This document shows, in pieces, positions 29,943 to 40,394 of a stretch of DNA of 64,000 nucleotides. Positions within the stretch are counted from its first letter, which is position 1; every line of letters begins with the position of its first letter. Origin of the DNA: Pilasporangium apinafurcum (lineage: Eukaryota > Oomycota > Peronosporomycetes > Pythiales > Pythiaceae); NCBI GenBank assembly GCA_001600495.1, contig BCKE01000016.1, positions 511,618 through 575,617 on the forward strand, read 5' to 3'. The translations under genes and the position numbers were made by a program. The notes beneath the pieces were generated by a model. It did no database searches. It was not told where the DNA came from and saw only the letters and a list, made by a program, of their open reading frames with translations.

Positions 29943-30692
29943 TTATTCACACTCGAAAAATTTCCCATCAATAGCTGACCTCCTCTGAATTTGGGCTAAG
30001 CAATTTCGTAATTTTTCAATAGATGGTGCACTTATTATCATCTCCTCCTCTTTCGGCTTGTATGCGACTGGGATACGTCCCATCTCACGTTTTTCAGTCG
30101 GCGACTTCGTCTTAGACTGGCTGTCGAATGACTGGTTTCGACGACAGCAGTGCTGCTTGCTTGCTTGCTCAATCTCATCTTCGATCTCCTCAACAGAATT
30201 GCTGGTGATAAAATCATCATCTGAACCTGATATAGAAGATACGGCATGTATTGCTCGGATTAACGTTGAAGAGATGTCATTCAATGATGCTCTTGTGCTG
30301 GCAAGAGAATGTGATCCAGATAGCTGCAATTTAGAACGAACACAGCAAGAATGATCAGTACATCCACCCGGAATCTTCAACGATCGAACATCACTACCAG
30401 ATTCAATACTACACTACAGCTCTATTGTATGTGGAGCTCCGATCATGAGCTCCATGGCGTTTGTGATCTCGTCCCAGAAATTAGATAGCTTCACCCATCA
30501 GTCCTAGATCGCGATGTCGCCCACGGACACAGCGTTGTACATCAGCGAAACTTGTTCAACCGCTGCCAATTGATTCAGACCTTCAATTGCAGTATACAAT
30601 AGGACCTTCACTGGCCCATGTTCATCTACTAACGCCTCTCGGTAATGCCTCCGCAACTCTTCCGGATCGAACCACTGCAGAATCGCATCCAT
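29943..30692 (-). pseudogene. Unidentified locus: one long frame with three in-frame stops
   Basis: On the minus strand a single frame runs from ATG 30692 (MDAILQWFDPEELRRHY) to TGA/TAA near 29943. It is interrupted by TAG near 30506, TGA near 30500 and TAG near 30420. Between the stops it keeps protein-like sequence, for example KLSNFWDEITNAMELMIGAP. The last block of about 145 codons contains an acidic SISGSDDDFI region and ends GKFFECE. No frame change is needed. No intron of normal size would remove the stops. Possible readings are a decayed gene, two short genes (62 and about 145 codons), or unusual decoding. The start lies 131 bp from PPIL2 in divergent orientation, which favours a once-real gene. 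I do not recognise it. Confidence 0.45.
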
Positions 30693-30823
30693 CTCTTGAT
30701 AGATGCAAAAACACAAAAGCGTCTAAGTTCGCATGAGTATAAGTTTGATTGGGTTAAGTGCGCGTAACCTCACTATACTCTCCTTTGCGTAACCCTTGAG
30801 TTGAATATAAGCGCAGCGTGAAC

Positions 30824-33054
30824 ATGGGCAAGAACCGCCACAGCAAGGATCGTTTGTTCATCACACAAACGGAGCACAAGTATCTCTATGGCGGCAAGAA
30901 ACAGGAAATCCGACGAGCCTACAAGCGTATGTTTTGTCCGTGGCCATTGTTTATGAAACTACAGTATGGATGAAGCTGAGAAAACAAACTACATTTCGTT
31001 GTATTGCTGCTTCCCAGGTCTGCCATTCAATTGTTGTGCTATCACATTGAGCCCATTTATGGTACATGAGATACTGCTACTATTGCATACAGAATATTTG
31101 AGAGATTTTCATACTGCTGGGATGTTGTACTCATTATTATCATACTATTGTATGTCTCTAGAACCCTGTTTGCACGCGCGAAGGTCATTTATTCGACTTG
31201 GAAGCCATTGTGCCGTATGTGAAGGAGCATCAAATTGTGAGTATTCATTCATTCACTCTCCTCACATAAGAAAAGACACTCAATATGCTAATGGCTTTAC
31301 TGTGGATGGATTATAGAACCCCGTGACAGGCAAACCGATGGCGCTGAAGGAGCTGATCCAGTTGCGCTTTAGTAAGAACTCCCAAGGCGAATATTTCTGT
31401 CCGGTCACATACAAAGTCTTTACAGATAACACCAAGATTGCCGCCATTGCCACGACGGGGAATGTGTTTTCGTATGACGCTATTGAAGAGCTCAATATCA
31501 AACCCAAGAACTGGACGGACCTCGTGTCGGGCGATAAATTTAAACGCAAAGACATTATCATTCTGCAAGACCCACAGGACTATTCCAACCGCGAAATTGA
31601 GAATTTTGAGCACTTTAGACGCGCTAAAGAGCGCGATCAGGTTCGTTATTGTGATATTGATTTGTAGTGATGAGAAGATGATTAACGGCTGTGGCATCAA
31701 ATATTTCATGCTGTAGAAAGCGCAACCTGAGAACACAGTGAAACATATTCGTACCAATGCAGCCACTGATCGCATTTTACAGGAGGTATGTGTGAATTAA
31801 TTGTATAGCACCCGATATCCTGGTGCAAGTGTAGTTGTTGATTTGACCACTTTCATGTGTTAATAGCTGGAAGCAAAGCGTGCGGAAAAGCGAGAACTGG
31901 AAGAGAAAATCAAGCGTGGTGACGACAGTGTGAGCGCAAAGGATAAAATTGTCGCATCACTTACACATAGCAAATCCGCAAAAGAAGATGAATCTGCTAC
32001 GAACGGCGGTTCGAAATTGCAGTATTCCAAATTCACAACTGGCGAATGTTCGACGTCGTTTACATCCAGTGCAATGGTACCAGTGACACAAAATGCTGCA
32101 GCTCTTGCTTCAGAAAATGAGCTACTGGAGGAACGGTGGCAAACAGTGCGCAAAATGAAGAAGAAAGGGCTCGTGACACTACAAACTACTCATGGCGACA
32201 TCAATTTGGAGATTGATTGCGACTTCGTGCCACAAACTGCTGATAATTTTATGAGTTTGTGCGAAGCAAAATACTACGACGGAGTATTGTTTCATCGTAT
32301 TATTCGTGGATTCATGATGCAAGGCGGTGATCCCACTGGGACAGGACGTGGTGGCGAATCGATATGGAAGAAACCCTTTCGTGACGAAATCGATAGTAGA
32401 TTGGTAAGAATTGGCTCTTCATCCTTCGCGCTGTTATTGTACAGTACTAAAAGTGGTTATTGAACATAGTCTCATAATGCTCGCGGTGTGATAAGTATGG
32501 CGAACGCTGGCCCAGGAACAAACAGGTCGCAATTTTTCATCACATTCAAGCCCTGCTCACATCTTGATAAGAAGCATTCAGTTTTTGGAAGGGTTGTTGG
32601 TGGAACGGATGTGCTCGATCGGATTGAAAGTGTTGCCACAGGAGCAGAAGATCGTCCTCTAGAGGACGTACGGATTAATCATGTAAAAGTGTTTGTGAAT
32701 CCATTCCAAGAGTACCAAGAGGCAAAAGATCAGGGGTTAAACGTGTTGCAGTTGGCGAAGGAAAAGCTTGCGAAGGAAGCAAATCCAGAAGTGAAGGGAA
32801 CAGTGGTCAAAGTTGGCGATGATTGGGTAGCATACGATGATATGGGGGATGGTGATATTGCTAATTTACCACGTAAAACAACATCAAAAGAGGAGAATGT
32901 GGGGAAGTATTTGAAAGCGACATCAAAGTCGAGCAAGAAGCGCCCCCACGAGAGCAATAGTACTCCAGCAATTCCTATGGCTATTGAAGGCAAGAAGACC
33001 AAGTCTACCAAGAGTTCGAGTGGAGGTGGCTTTGGAAATTTTGCTGGCTGGTAG
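30824..33054 (+). CDS. PPIL2: PPIL2/Cyp60: U-box plus cyclophilin (7 exons)
   Basis: Exons 30824-30926, 31018-31061, 31162-31236, 31317-31640, 31717-31785, 31867-32403 and 32470-33054 encode 578 residues; all junctions are GT-AG and in frame. The N-terminus MGKNRHSKD and YGGKK match PPIL2. The U-box covers residues about 35-105 (LPFN to [22 protein letters not shown] and NPVTGKPM), so it is a nuclear, spliceosome-linked E3 ligase. The cyclophilin domain (about residues 275-440) has [19 protein letters not shown] and SQFFITF. The drug-contact Trp of CypA is replaced by His (SHLDKKH), as other PPIL2 proteins also lack Trp, which predicts weak cyclosporin binding. A Lys/Ser-rich tail follows. 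Confidence 0.95.
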
Positions 33055-33215
33055 AACCCACGGACATATCTAATGTTGTGCAATGAAACGCTTCAAGTGA
33101 AACGGATTAGAACATGAGCTTACCTCAATCAGTAATGGTTTATTTTTGTCGATTTGATCCATGATGCCATTGCGATTGAGATTTGAGCGGGAAAGTGATA
33201 AACCTGCGGTGGAAT

Positions 33216-35089
33216 ATGGAGAAGTATGTGATAGAGAAAGTAATCGGAGAAGGTACTTATGGGGTTGTCTACAGAGCAATAGAGAAGGTGTGTTCATGAT
33301 ATATCCGCACATGACGTGTTTTATTCGTTTTCAAGTCTTGAAACAACGATATTACAGGGAACAAAGGAAGTTGTAGCGATAAAAAAATTCAAAAGCGTTG
33401 CAGGTAAAGAACGCAATCGACTAGTATAGTTTGATGTTTGTCTCATGTCTTTGATAAAATCTAGATGAACAATTGTCAAAGCGAGAGATTCAAGCGTGCT
33501 CGATGCTCAACCATCCGTATATTGTCTCGTATCGCTACAGCTTTCGCCATGAAGGATTGCTGCACTTAGTCTTTGACTTTGTGTGCGATAGCATGACAAA
33601 GGTAAGGTATTAGATGCTGAGTATAAATCCATAGTGCTGTTGTTCTAAATCTGACATGAATGCTCTAGCTTCTATCTCGCAATCGAAATGGAATCCCACC
33701 GCAGCATGCAAGAAAATATACATACCAACTCTGCCAAGCGTTGCAATGTTGCCACTCAAATCACATTATCCATCGAGGTACTGTATACCCATGACATTCC
33801 ATGGAGATATGCAATTCAGCTGATTAATTCTATATACTAGATGTCAAGCCCGATAATATTCTTATCGATGAGAAAGGCGATATGAAGCTTTGTGACTTTG
33901 GTAAGCTGATGGTCAAAACTTCGTTCATTTCTTTCGTTTTAATTTTTGAATATGATAATGTGTTTTGGTGTCGATTTTTACAGGCATTGCTCGGACAATT
34001 CAATTTGAAGGTGATCCACTCACTGATTATGTGGCCACACGCTGGTATCGGCCTCCAGAACAAGAACTTCGGTATTCTATTTGCTCTGTTCCTATCTTGT
34101 GTAGAGTTCAATCTAACATCATCGGATCTGTTTTTCTTCACAGCATCGATCGTTACTCTTTCGATGCGGATATGTGGAGTGTGGGCTGTGTGCTGTTGGA
34201 GCTTCTCACTGGACGACCTTTGTTTCCTGGTAACACGCAAATTGAACAACTGTAAGCAACTAATTTTGGTATGACTTTCACCCATTTTTGCTTTGCTGAC
34301 AAAACATTGACTTGTCAATTGTGTACACCATGCAGGAATCTCATCCAAGGGCTTCTTGGCCCACTACCAGCTGGATTACAATCACGTCTCCCGCGCGGAG
34401 TATTACAGGCAGTCGTACCGACAAAATCGCTCCAGGACTTGTTGGGCAATCGTTCGTTACCCGATGGAACGCTTGACTTCCTGGCAAGCACGTTACAATT
34501 GGAACCTAAGAACCGTCTGTCGGCAGTGGGATGTCTCAATCATCCTTTTCTACGTCCACTGAGAGACGCAGATCTCAAAGAACGGAAGCGGAAGCAGCAA
34601 CAATGCAAGACAGCGACAATAGAGGACGACGGCATCGAAGAAGAGATTCCCGGAGAGAAACTGACTAGTGTAACTCGTTCAGAAGTCCAAGCGGAGGGGA
34701 AAGAATTGTCTTCCACTGGAACGCCATCCTACAAGAGTGGTCCCCGATCCTTTGGCTTCAAAGTGACAGCTGATGGCTTAACCACACAAAAAAGCAGAGA
34801 GCGCCACTCAAAGGAGGATCGTGCTCAGTGTAAATCAGACAACAACACCACGGAATTTGATAGTGACGATATTCAGGAGATCATAGAGATGGACGAGTGC
34901 AATACGCCTCATCGAACCCCGGTGGGAAGTAAACACCAAGGAAAACATACACTACCTGCCCCACTTCCGTCTCATCCCAAAAGTCTGCGGCGCCGCATCA
35001 GTTCATCAGCTGAATGTGGTGACGATGGACATCATGATCCGCTAGAACATGAATGCTATGAAGATGATTTTGAAGAGTATCACTCCTAG
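33216..35089 (+). CDS. CDKL-type CMGC protein kinase (8 exons)
   Basis: Exons 33216-33287, 33358-33403, 33465-33601, 33669-33777, 33841-33900, 33984-34071, 34144-34251 and 34336-35089 encode 457 residues. Kinase motifs in order are GEGTYGVV (Gly loop), VAIKKF (catalytic Lys), KREIQAC (helix C Glu), IIHRDVKPDN (catalytic loop), CDFG, and the activation loop [13 protein letters not shown]. The TDY in that loop is typical of CDK-like (CDKL) kinases, which act in cilia and microtubule control in animals and algae. DMWSVGC follows. The exon 6-7 join (CTTCG|GT...AG|CATC) makes a short insert LRIDRYSF before it. A tail of about 150 residues is rich in S, K and E. Every intron is under 90 nt. Confidence 0.92.
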
Positions 35090-35400
35090 ATAGACGAAGT
35101 ATCCAATACACACAAATGCAATGGCTTCCAGAAACTTTATTGTCCGTACCTGCTTACATGTTTGCTAAATGCTCTACTATCTCTGGGTAAACTAACCATT
35201 CTCTTTTTTCCGAAAGGTATCTATCGAAAAATTTCCATTATTTTTACAGGGATACATAATTCAGCGGAACACCGGAATACAGGTTTAGCCATTTGTTGTA
35301 ATGGGCGTGTTTGGATTTGCTCCTTCTGTATTTTCCTCTTACTCTTTTAACAAGATATCCGAACAAAAAAGATATGGCGTGGTGTGTCTTGAAACAGAAA
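35090..35400. other. Intergenic, no gene seen
   Basis: About 310 bases after the kinase stop. T-rich, with only short ORFs. Confidence 0.4.
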
Positions 35401-35409
35401 CTCTCGTTT

Positions 35410-35690
35410 GGATCCAAGCCATAGATCCTATGATGGCTGCTTCTCGAGGTGACTTAAAATGGCTGGAAAGTACATCAAGCACGATGGGAATGTGAATATC
35501 AAGGGCAGAAATGGCTTGCCATCAATGCATACGGTGGTTTTTCTACTGAACAATGATTGCACCATAGTAGATTTTTGCAGAAGTAGCAGACCGACGCCAT
35601 TGCACATTGATGCATATCTAGGAGCGACAAACATTGCCCTGTTGCTCTTAGGGAAAAGGTGGTACAATCATTGGCAAGATCAACGACGGA
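35410..35690 (+). pseudogene. Ankyrin-repeat remnant
   Basis: One frame reads MMAASRGDLKWLE and a second, one base off at about 35463, continues KYIKHDGNVNIKGRNGLPSMH. Further on comes TPLHIDAYLGATNIALLLLGK. GDLKWLE, the GNVNIKGRNG turn and TPLHxxAYLGxxxIxxLLL are ankyrin-repeat features in the correct order and spacing for about two to three repeats. The frame change and the absence of flanking repeats suggest a decayed fragment. A spliced gene is less likely. Confidence 0.5.
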
Positions 35691-36322
35691 GCTGAGCACT
35701 GTATTTGGCCCTCAAATAGGTAAAGAATCCTGGATAAAGTTACACTGTACTAAGGTGACAAAGTGTGGCTCTCTCCTCGGCCACTTCTTGTGCAAATAGA
35801 TCGACAGCGAATGAATTGCTATTATATAATTACCAGGCTCACAGTTTTAAAAAATCAGCTAGATGGGCTTACGTTAGCTTCGCTACTACGTACGCTTTAA
35901 ATATGAGCGGTAGGATTCACTTACTTTAGAAATGACATTGAGAGTTGAATCAAATGATAAATAATTTGATCAACGAAAACAGGTCTCTTGATTGATCGTA
36001 TCTACGCTAAGCCAATTATTCTCTGACGTGAGCATAGCCTACATAGCTAAGACTGCGAGTCATCAGTCTGGTTTTCGCGTGAAGTCAACCATGATATTGC
36101 GCTCAGACCCGTAGTATACGAAGAGATGAATGCATACACAACTCGATAAACTGCCGACTAATAAACATCTATTCATCAACAATACACATACCAGGCAGCA
36201 ACATCGACGCACCCGACACTCTTTGGACTCACTGGCATGTGTTGGAACATTCTTTCGTACACATCAAGATATTTCCCGCCTGCATTTTCTCGCTTCTCTC
36301 TGTCTCTCTCTCTTGTACTCGC
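35691..36322. other. Intergenic; CT-rich run near its end
   Basis: About 630 bases without a recognisable gene. From about 36293 to 36316 there is a short CT-repeat microsatellite (CTCTCTGTCTCTCTCTC) just after the stop of the minus-strand gene. Confidence 0.5.
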
Positions 36323-36796
36323 TCACTCGGTGAGTAGTTGGATAATGATTCGACAGTGATAGAGCACCCCGTTCTCCACCTTCAGCCGCACCACCACGTC
36401 ATTGGCGTCGCACCAGACCTTGGACCCCACGGCACCTTTCGTGGAGTAGCCTTCATTCTTCTCATACACACGCCGTTCAAAGGAGCTCCATTTCGGGTCA
36501 CTATAGTGTGTCGAGTAAGAAAATACTGGCGCCTGCCCTTCGTACTCGACCGTCACTTGATACAATCCCAGCCGATAGAGTTGGATGCCACCTTCGACTG
36601 CGGAAAAAATCCGTAATCCACCTTCGTCGTGCACATCTTCCCAGTCAATGATGTCTCCTGAGCGATACGGGCGAAAACACTCACCACATATGCGCACGAG
36701 ACCATCGGCAGTGCGCATAAATGCTTCGTTATTATACGCATCGGACGTGTCCGTGGTCATCATTGTCTCGTTCTTTTGCGTGTGGGAAGGAGGCAA
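36323..36796 (-). CDS. Uncharacterised 157-aa protein
   Basis: Single-exon ORF with even, protein-like composition throughout. It may start at 36796 or at the paired ATGs at 36763/36760. A CGEC pair lies near residue 38. The middle has repeated Tyr/Gly-rich beta-like strands (LYRLGLYQVTVEYEG, PVFSYSTHYSDPKW). The C-terminal part contains KVWCDANDVVVRLKVENG. No membrane segment or signal peptide is seen. A beta-rich fold is an impression only; I do not recognise the family. Confidence 0.6.
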   Translation of the reverse strand: MPPSHTQKNETMMTTDTSDAYNNEAFMRTADGLVRICGECFRPYRSGDIIDWEDVHDEGGLRIFSAVEGGIQLYRLGLYQVTVEYEGQAPVFSYSTHYSDPKWSSFERRVYEKNEGYSTKGAVGSKVWCDANDVVVRLKVENGVLYHCRIIIQLLTE

Positions 36797-37399
36797 TCAA
36801 GATGGACACACAGTTCAGACAAAAAATTCCACGACCATCTAACTTTGCATGATAACTCGCATTTTTATTGGTTGAAAAGGCAGAAATAGGTAGATATACC
36901 ATATTTAGTATCACTTGATTATTTTCGGATGTGGCCCAAACTGAAAGATTGGAGCATCAATTAGTTGCACTTGATTCATGAGAATGACGGAGGTGTTGAC
37001 GAGCGATTTTGTTGCGCATGGATGCACAAGAACTATGCACCAATCTCCATGCAGCACTACATGAACTAGTGAGTGAAAATCAGGGATCGTAATGACTGGT
37101 TAATCCGTCAAGCACTAGTAGCGCAATTGAAGCAATCGCTTTAGTGCTAGGCAGGTCCATCTAGGAGGCAGCCATAAATTTTTATGTTCATAAATAACGT
37201 TTGTATATTGTAAATGCTGGATCCACATGCTACACGTACAGTAGTATAGTGATGTTATTTATGGATTTTGACAATCACTCCAATTCTTGGGCACCAACTT
37301 CAATAGACAGCATGGCAGCCACTGTTCGAGCTGGAAGCGATCTTTACGTATGCAGATACGCGTTAACTGCGCTTGTACCACAGTAAAGTATTGCGCTAA
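36797..37399. other. Intergenic, no gene seen
   Basis: About 600 bases of A/T-rich sequence with short ORFs only. Confidence 0.45.
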
Positions 37400-38276
37400 G
37401 GATTAAAGGAGATGAAGACGTAGCTGACAGAGGTGATCACAGCGCTCAGCGACCGCAGGAGGCGCAACAGATTGTTGCGCAGCTGGAACAAGGCAAGACC
37501 AACACGAGGTCTGTTACTTTGATGGTATTGTTGAACGATACAAGCATAGTATAGATCAATCTATCGATGACAATGACAGAGATAGCTGACGGTAAGCAGG
37601 TTTGTAATGTGGAAGGATGATGGGGTCTTCTTATGAGGTTTATTGAGTGGTTGTGGGTGTGTTCGGTGTTGTACAGGGATTTTCACGCGCATTGGACCAA
37701 AGCGAATTCAAAAACAAAGAAACCCAAATCCTCTCTTGAGTCGAACAGTGTGAATAACTCTAAAAAGGAGCAAAAGACATTGTCATCACCAACATCGTCA
37801 TCATGTTCGTCTGCTTCTTCACCTATCCAGTGATTCATCTACTGAATCCGAGGTGTATGACAATGACTACCCGAATCTTTCGCAGTCTACTACTGGACAT
37901 AGCAAAGAAAGCGCTGCGCTGTTGGCGCCAAAAATGTGTATCTGTAACCGATAGAATGTCTTCACAGAAGCAACGGACATCGAAGTTGCGTGTGAAGCAG
38001 CTATTGCAACAGCTTGTGTCAGTGATTTAACTAATTGCAAAACTCACATCACATCGAAATTTGGTCTTCAATGTCTTAGAATTAACGGTGACTTCAGCGG
38101 CTCTCAATACGAGAATCAAGATCATTTTCAAAGATACCAGCACCTCTGTAAGTACAAACATTGCATCAGATTTTTTCAGATTATACAAGCAAAAAGTATC
38201 CAAATTGAGGCAGCATTTGTTCGGATGAGGACAAAGCCTTGTAATTGTTGGACACTCAGTTATTCACTGCTGTAAT
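37400..38276 (+). pseudogene. Decayed or unpredicted gene of unknown family
   Basis: Several plus-strand frames give protein-like pieces in order. Near 37411 is DEDVADRGDHSAQRPQEAQQ and QLEQGKTNTRSVTLM. At 37633-37830 is YRDFHAHWTKANSKTKKPKSS, running into a Ser-rich linker. A one-base shift later the linker continues SDSSTESEVYDNDYPNLSQ to a stop near 37948. A frame open from about 37950 to 38276 has no ATG at its start (TEATDIEVACEAAIATACV, then FSGSQYENQDHFQRYQHL). Composition and the continuing Ser/Glu linker suggest one former gene. Introns cannot be excluded. No known domain was recognised. Confidence 0.4.
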
Positions 38277-39017
38277 CATGAGTATACATATTTTTATATA
38301 GGGACAAGCTCAACTGGAGAGTTGGATGGTAGCTGATTAATTCATTCAGTTGAATGATTCTTCAATTTCGCGCTGCTTAGACTTGTGCCCACCAAACAAT
38401 CTAGATTAGATGTCTGGTTGAACTGTTGCTTCCCCAGTGTCTTCACATCAAACACTAAAACAAGTGTATCGATTCTAAAATGTGAAAAGAAATGTTTAAG
38501 GTTGGTTACCATAATCGATGCTTTATCATGAAGAAGGGGGTACAACAAGCGAGTATTACACAAAGATGAAGCATACACTGACCAAGATTGTTGCTGCGTT
38601 CGACGAGATCGAAGATTATCGAAATGAGATTTTCGCACTCAAACAGTTTAACAAAGTTGGTAATGTCTTGAAAGAAGTCGTGGAATACAAGACATAGGAC
38701 TGGAGCCCATATGCAGACAGCAAAATCGTCTATTGCATTGATCAGTTGGTTTAATATGCAGACCAAATCAAAAGATATGACCATAGAAAGAAATACTAAC
38801 GGAATGGAAACTGTGATTGCAATGCAATCCAATGAAAAAGCGAAAGTAAAGCCAAAAGTAGGAAATAGTCATCGTACTGCTATTTTTTAATCTCGTGAAA
38901 CAATGATATCTATCAGCTCTTTTTATCATGATGAACAAATCGATGAGTGATAGTGCTATTCCAGGACATGATCCCATGAGTTTATATTTTATTAATTGGT
39001 TCACACTTGTCGTGGAT
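38277..39017. other. Mostly empty; one coding-like scrap
   Basis: At about 38565-38697 on the plus strand, a short frame reads KHTLTKIVAAFDEIEDYRNE and FALKQFNKVGNVLKEVVEYKT before TAG. It is helical and charged and may belong to the decayed locus just upstream. Nothing else is recognisable. Confidence 0.35.
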
Positions 39018-40206
39018 CTAACAAACATCCATGGGCGTAGGACCATTCCGCTCACTTTGGCGATCCTTTGGTTGGAAATAGATCCCACACCAGGCTTCGT
39101 TTCTGTTACGTTTAAACTGCATGTCTGGATCATAGCCGCCAGCTTTCTGCTGCTCCCGACGCAGTTTCTTGGACTCGTTCACGCCAAAGTTCGGCCCTCT
39201 TTTTCCTCCAGGCACAGGGACTGGCTGTGGACCTCCAACAACGCCAGGCTGGAAGCCCATCATCGCCGCCTCCATCTCCGCAGTCACAGCCTGATCAATC
39301 GGGATGGCTGTGGTCGTAGCGCGTAATTTGGTAACTTCGCTAGCATCTCGTTCGCCAAGCGCTACTTCCATTAACTGCGCCTTCTGTCGCTGGAGATCAG
39401 CTTCGAATTGTGAATCCTCTTTTTGCTGCAGTAATCGTCGCTCCTCCGCTAATCGCTGCTGTTCATTGATCAACTGCGCGATCCGTCGCTCTTCATCGGC
39501 TTTCTTGGCGTCATTTGTAGCAATCGCGATGGCATTTTCTTGCCGGTATTGCTTCCACTGTTTTTGTGCAGCTGCTTTCTCATTTTCGTCGCCGTAGACG
39601 AGGTCAAAGACTGCCAAACAAGAACGAAATGATTATTTTATAAATAGCTCACTATTAGTACAATATGCATTCACGTACTGAGGTTCTCCAACGTCTCGAG
39701 GTAGTCGTTGTACTCGTCCAGCGTATTGAAATCGTCTTCTGTCTTGTTATAACTATAAAAGTTTCCCCAAGCTCATTCAATATGAGTGAAAGAGACAAAA
39801 GTGGAAGTATGAATTATAGTTGGATGTGTTCATACTCTTTGATGACTTTCTTTCGCATAGATGTTTCTTTGGCGAAATTAAGCTCTTCGATGGTCTTGTC
39901 CTGCAATTGCGACTTCTTAACCGATTTCTGGCATACAGGACAGGGGATTTCGCGGTGATGCTGGAATTCGCGCTTGATACAATGATCACAACTACAAATC
40001 AATAGCAGAGCACAGAGGTTGTACAGTATAACCACTTACACGCTCTTGAACAAAGCATAAGAAGCGTGTGCTTACAAGCGATGGCCACATTTAGAGATCA
40101 GCATCTTCATTTTGGTGTTGAGGTAGTTGCTGTCGTCCTCCGCAGAGGTCCCGCACACGCAGCAGCGCAGCGCGAGGTCGTCGTTCCCATTCTCTTCCAC
40201 TAGCAT
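39018..40206 (-). CDS. MNAT1: MAT1, CAK assembly factor of TFIIH (4 exons)
   Basis: Minus-strand exons 40076-40206, 39836-39991, 39679-39752 and 39018-39610 encode 317 residues (human MAT1: 309). MAT1 bridges CDK7-cyclin H and anchors CAK to TFIIH. The N-terminal RING is CCVC, then CGHRFCDHC, then CPVC. It is followed by the family helix KETSMRKKVIKDYNKTEDDF, which crosses intron 2. Then come the segment around DEYNDYLETLENI and the long coiled coil (about residues 130-210: Gln/Glu/Arg-rich, RIAQLINEQQRLAEERR). The C-terminal region is Gly/Pro-rich. The intron-2 donor is GTATGA, chosen because it alone restores the MAT1 helix. The gene start lies 188 bp from the SKI2 start, divergent. Confidence 0.92.
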
Positions 40207-40394
40207 CTTCTTGCTTGTTCAGTCGCAAAATGGTACTGCTGATAGGTTCAATATTTATTTATACAGTAATTTAAACATAACAAACATTCAAATGATGAAT
40301 GTACTATAACAGGATATAGATTATTAAAATTCACTTCGTCACAATCAAGGGTGGATCCACTCGACAATTGGTGGATTGACACCAGCAGCATAGC

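Noticed and set aside
36293-36316. CT repeat as a regulatory or structured element
   Set aside because: It is a short simple microsatellite just past a gene end, without other signal.
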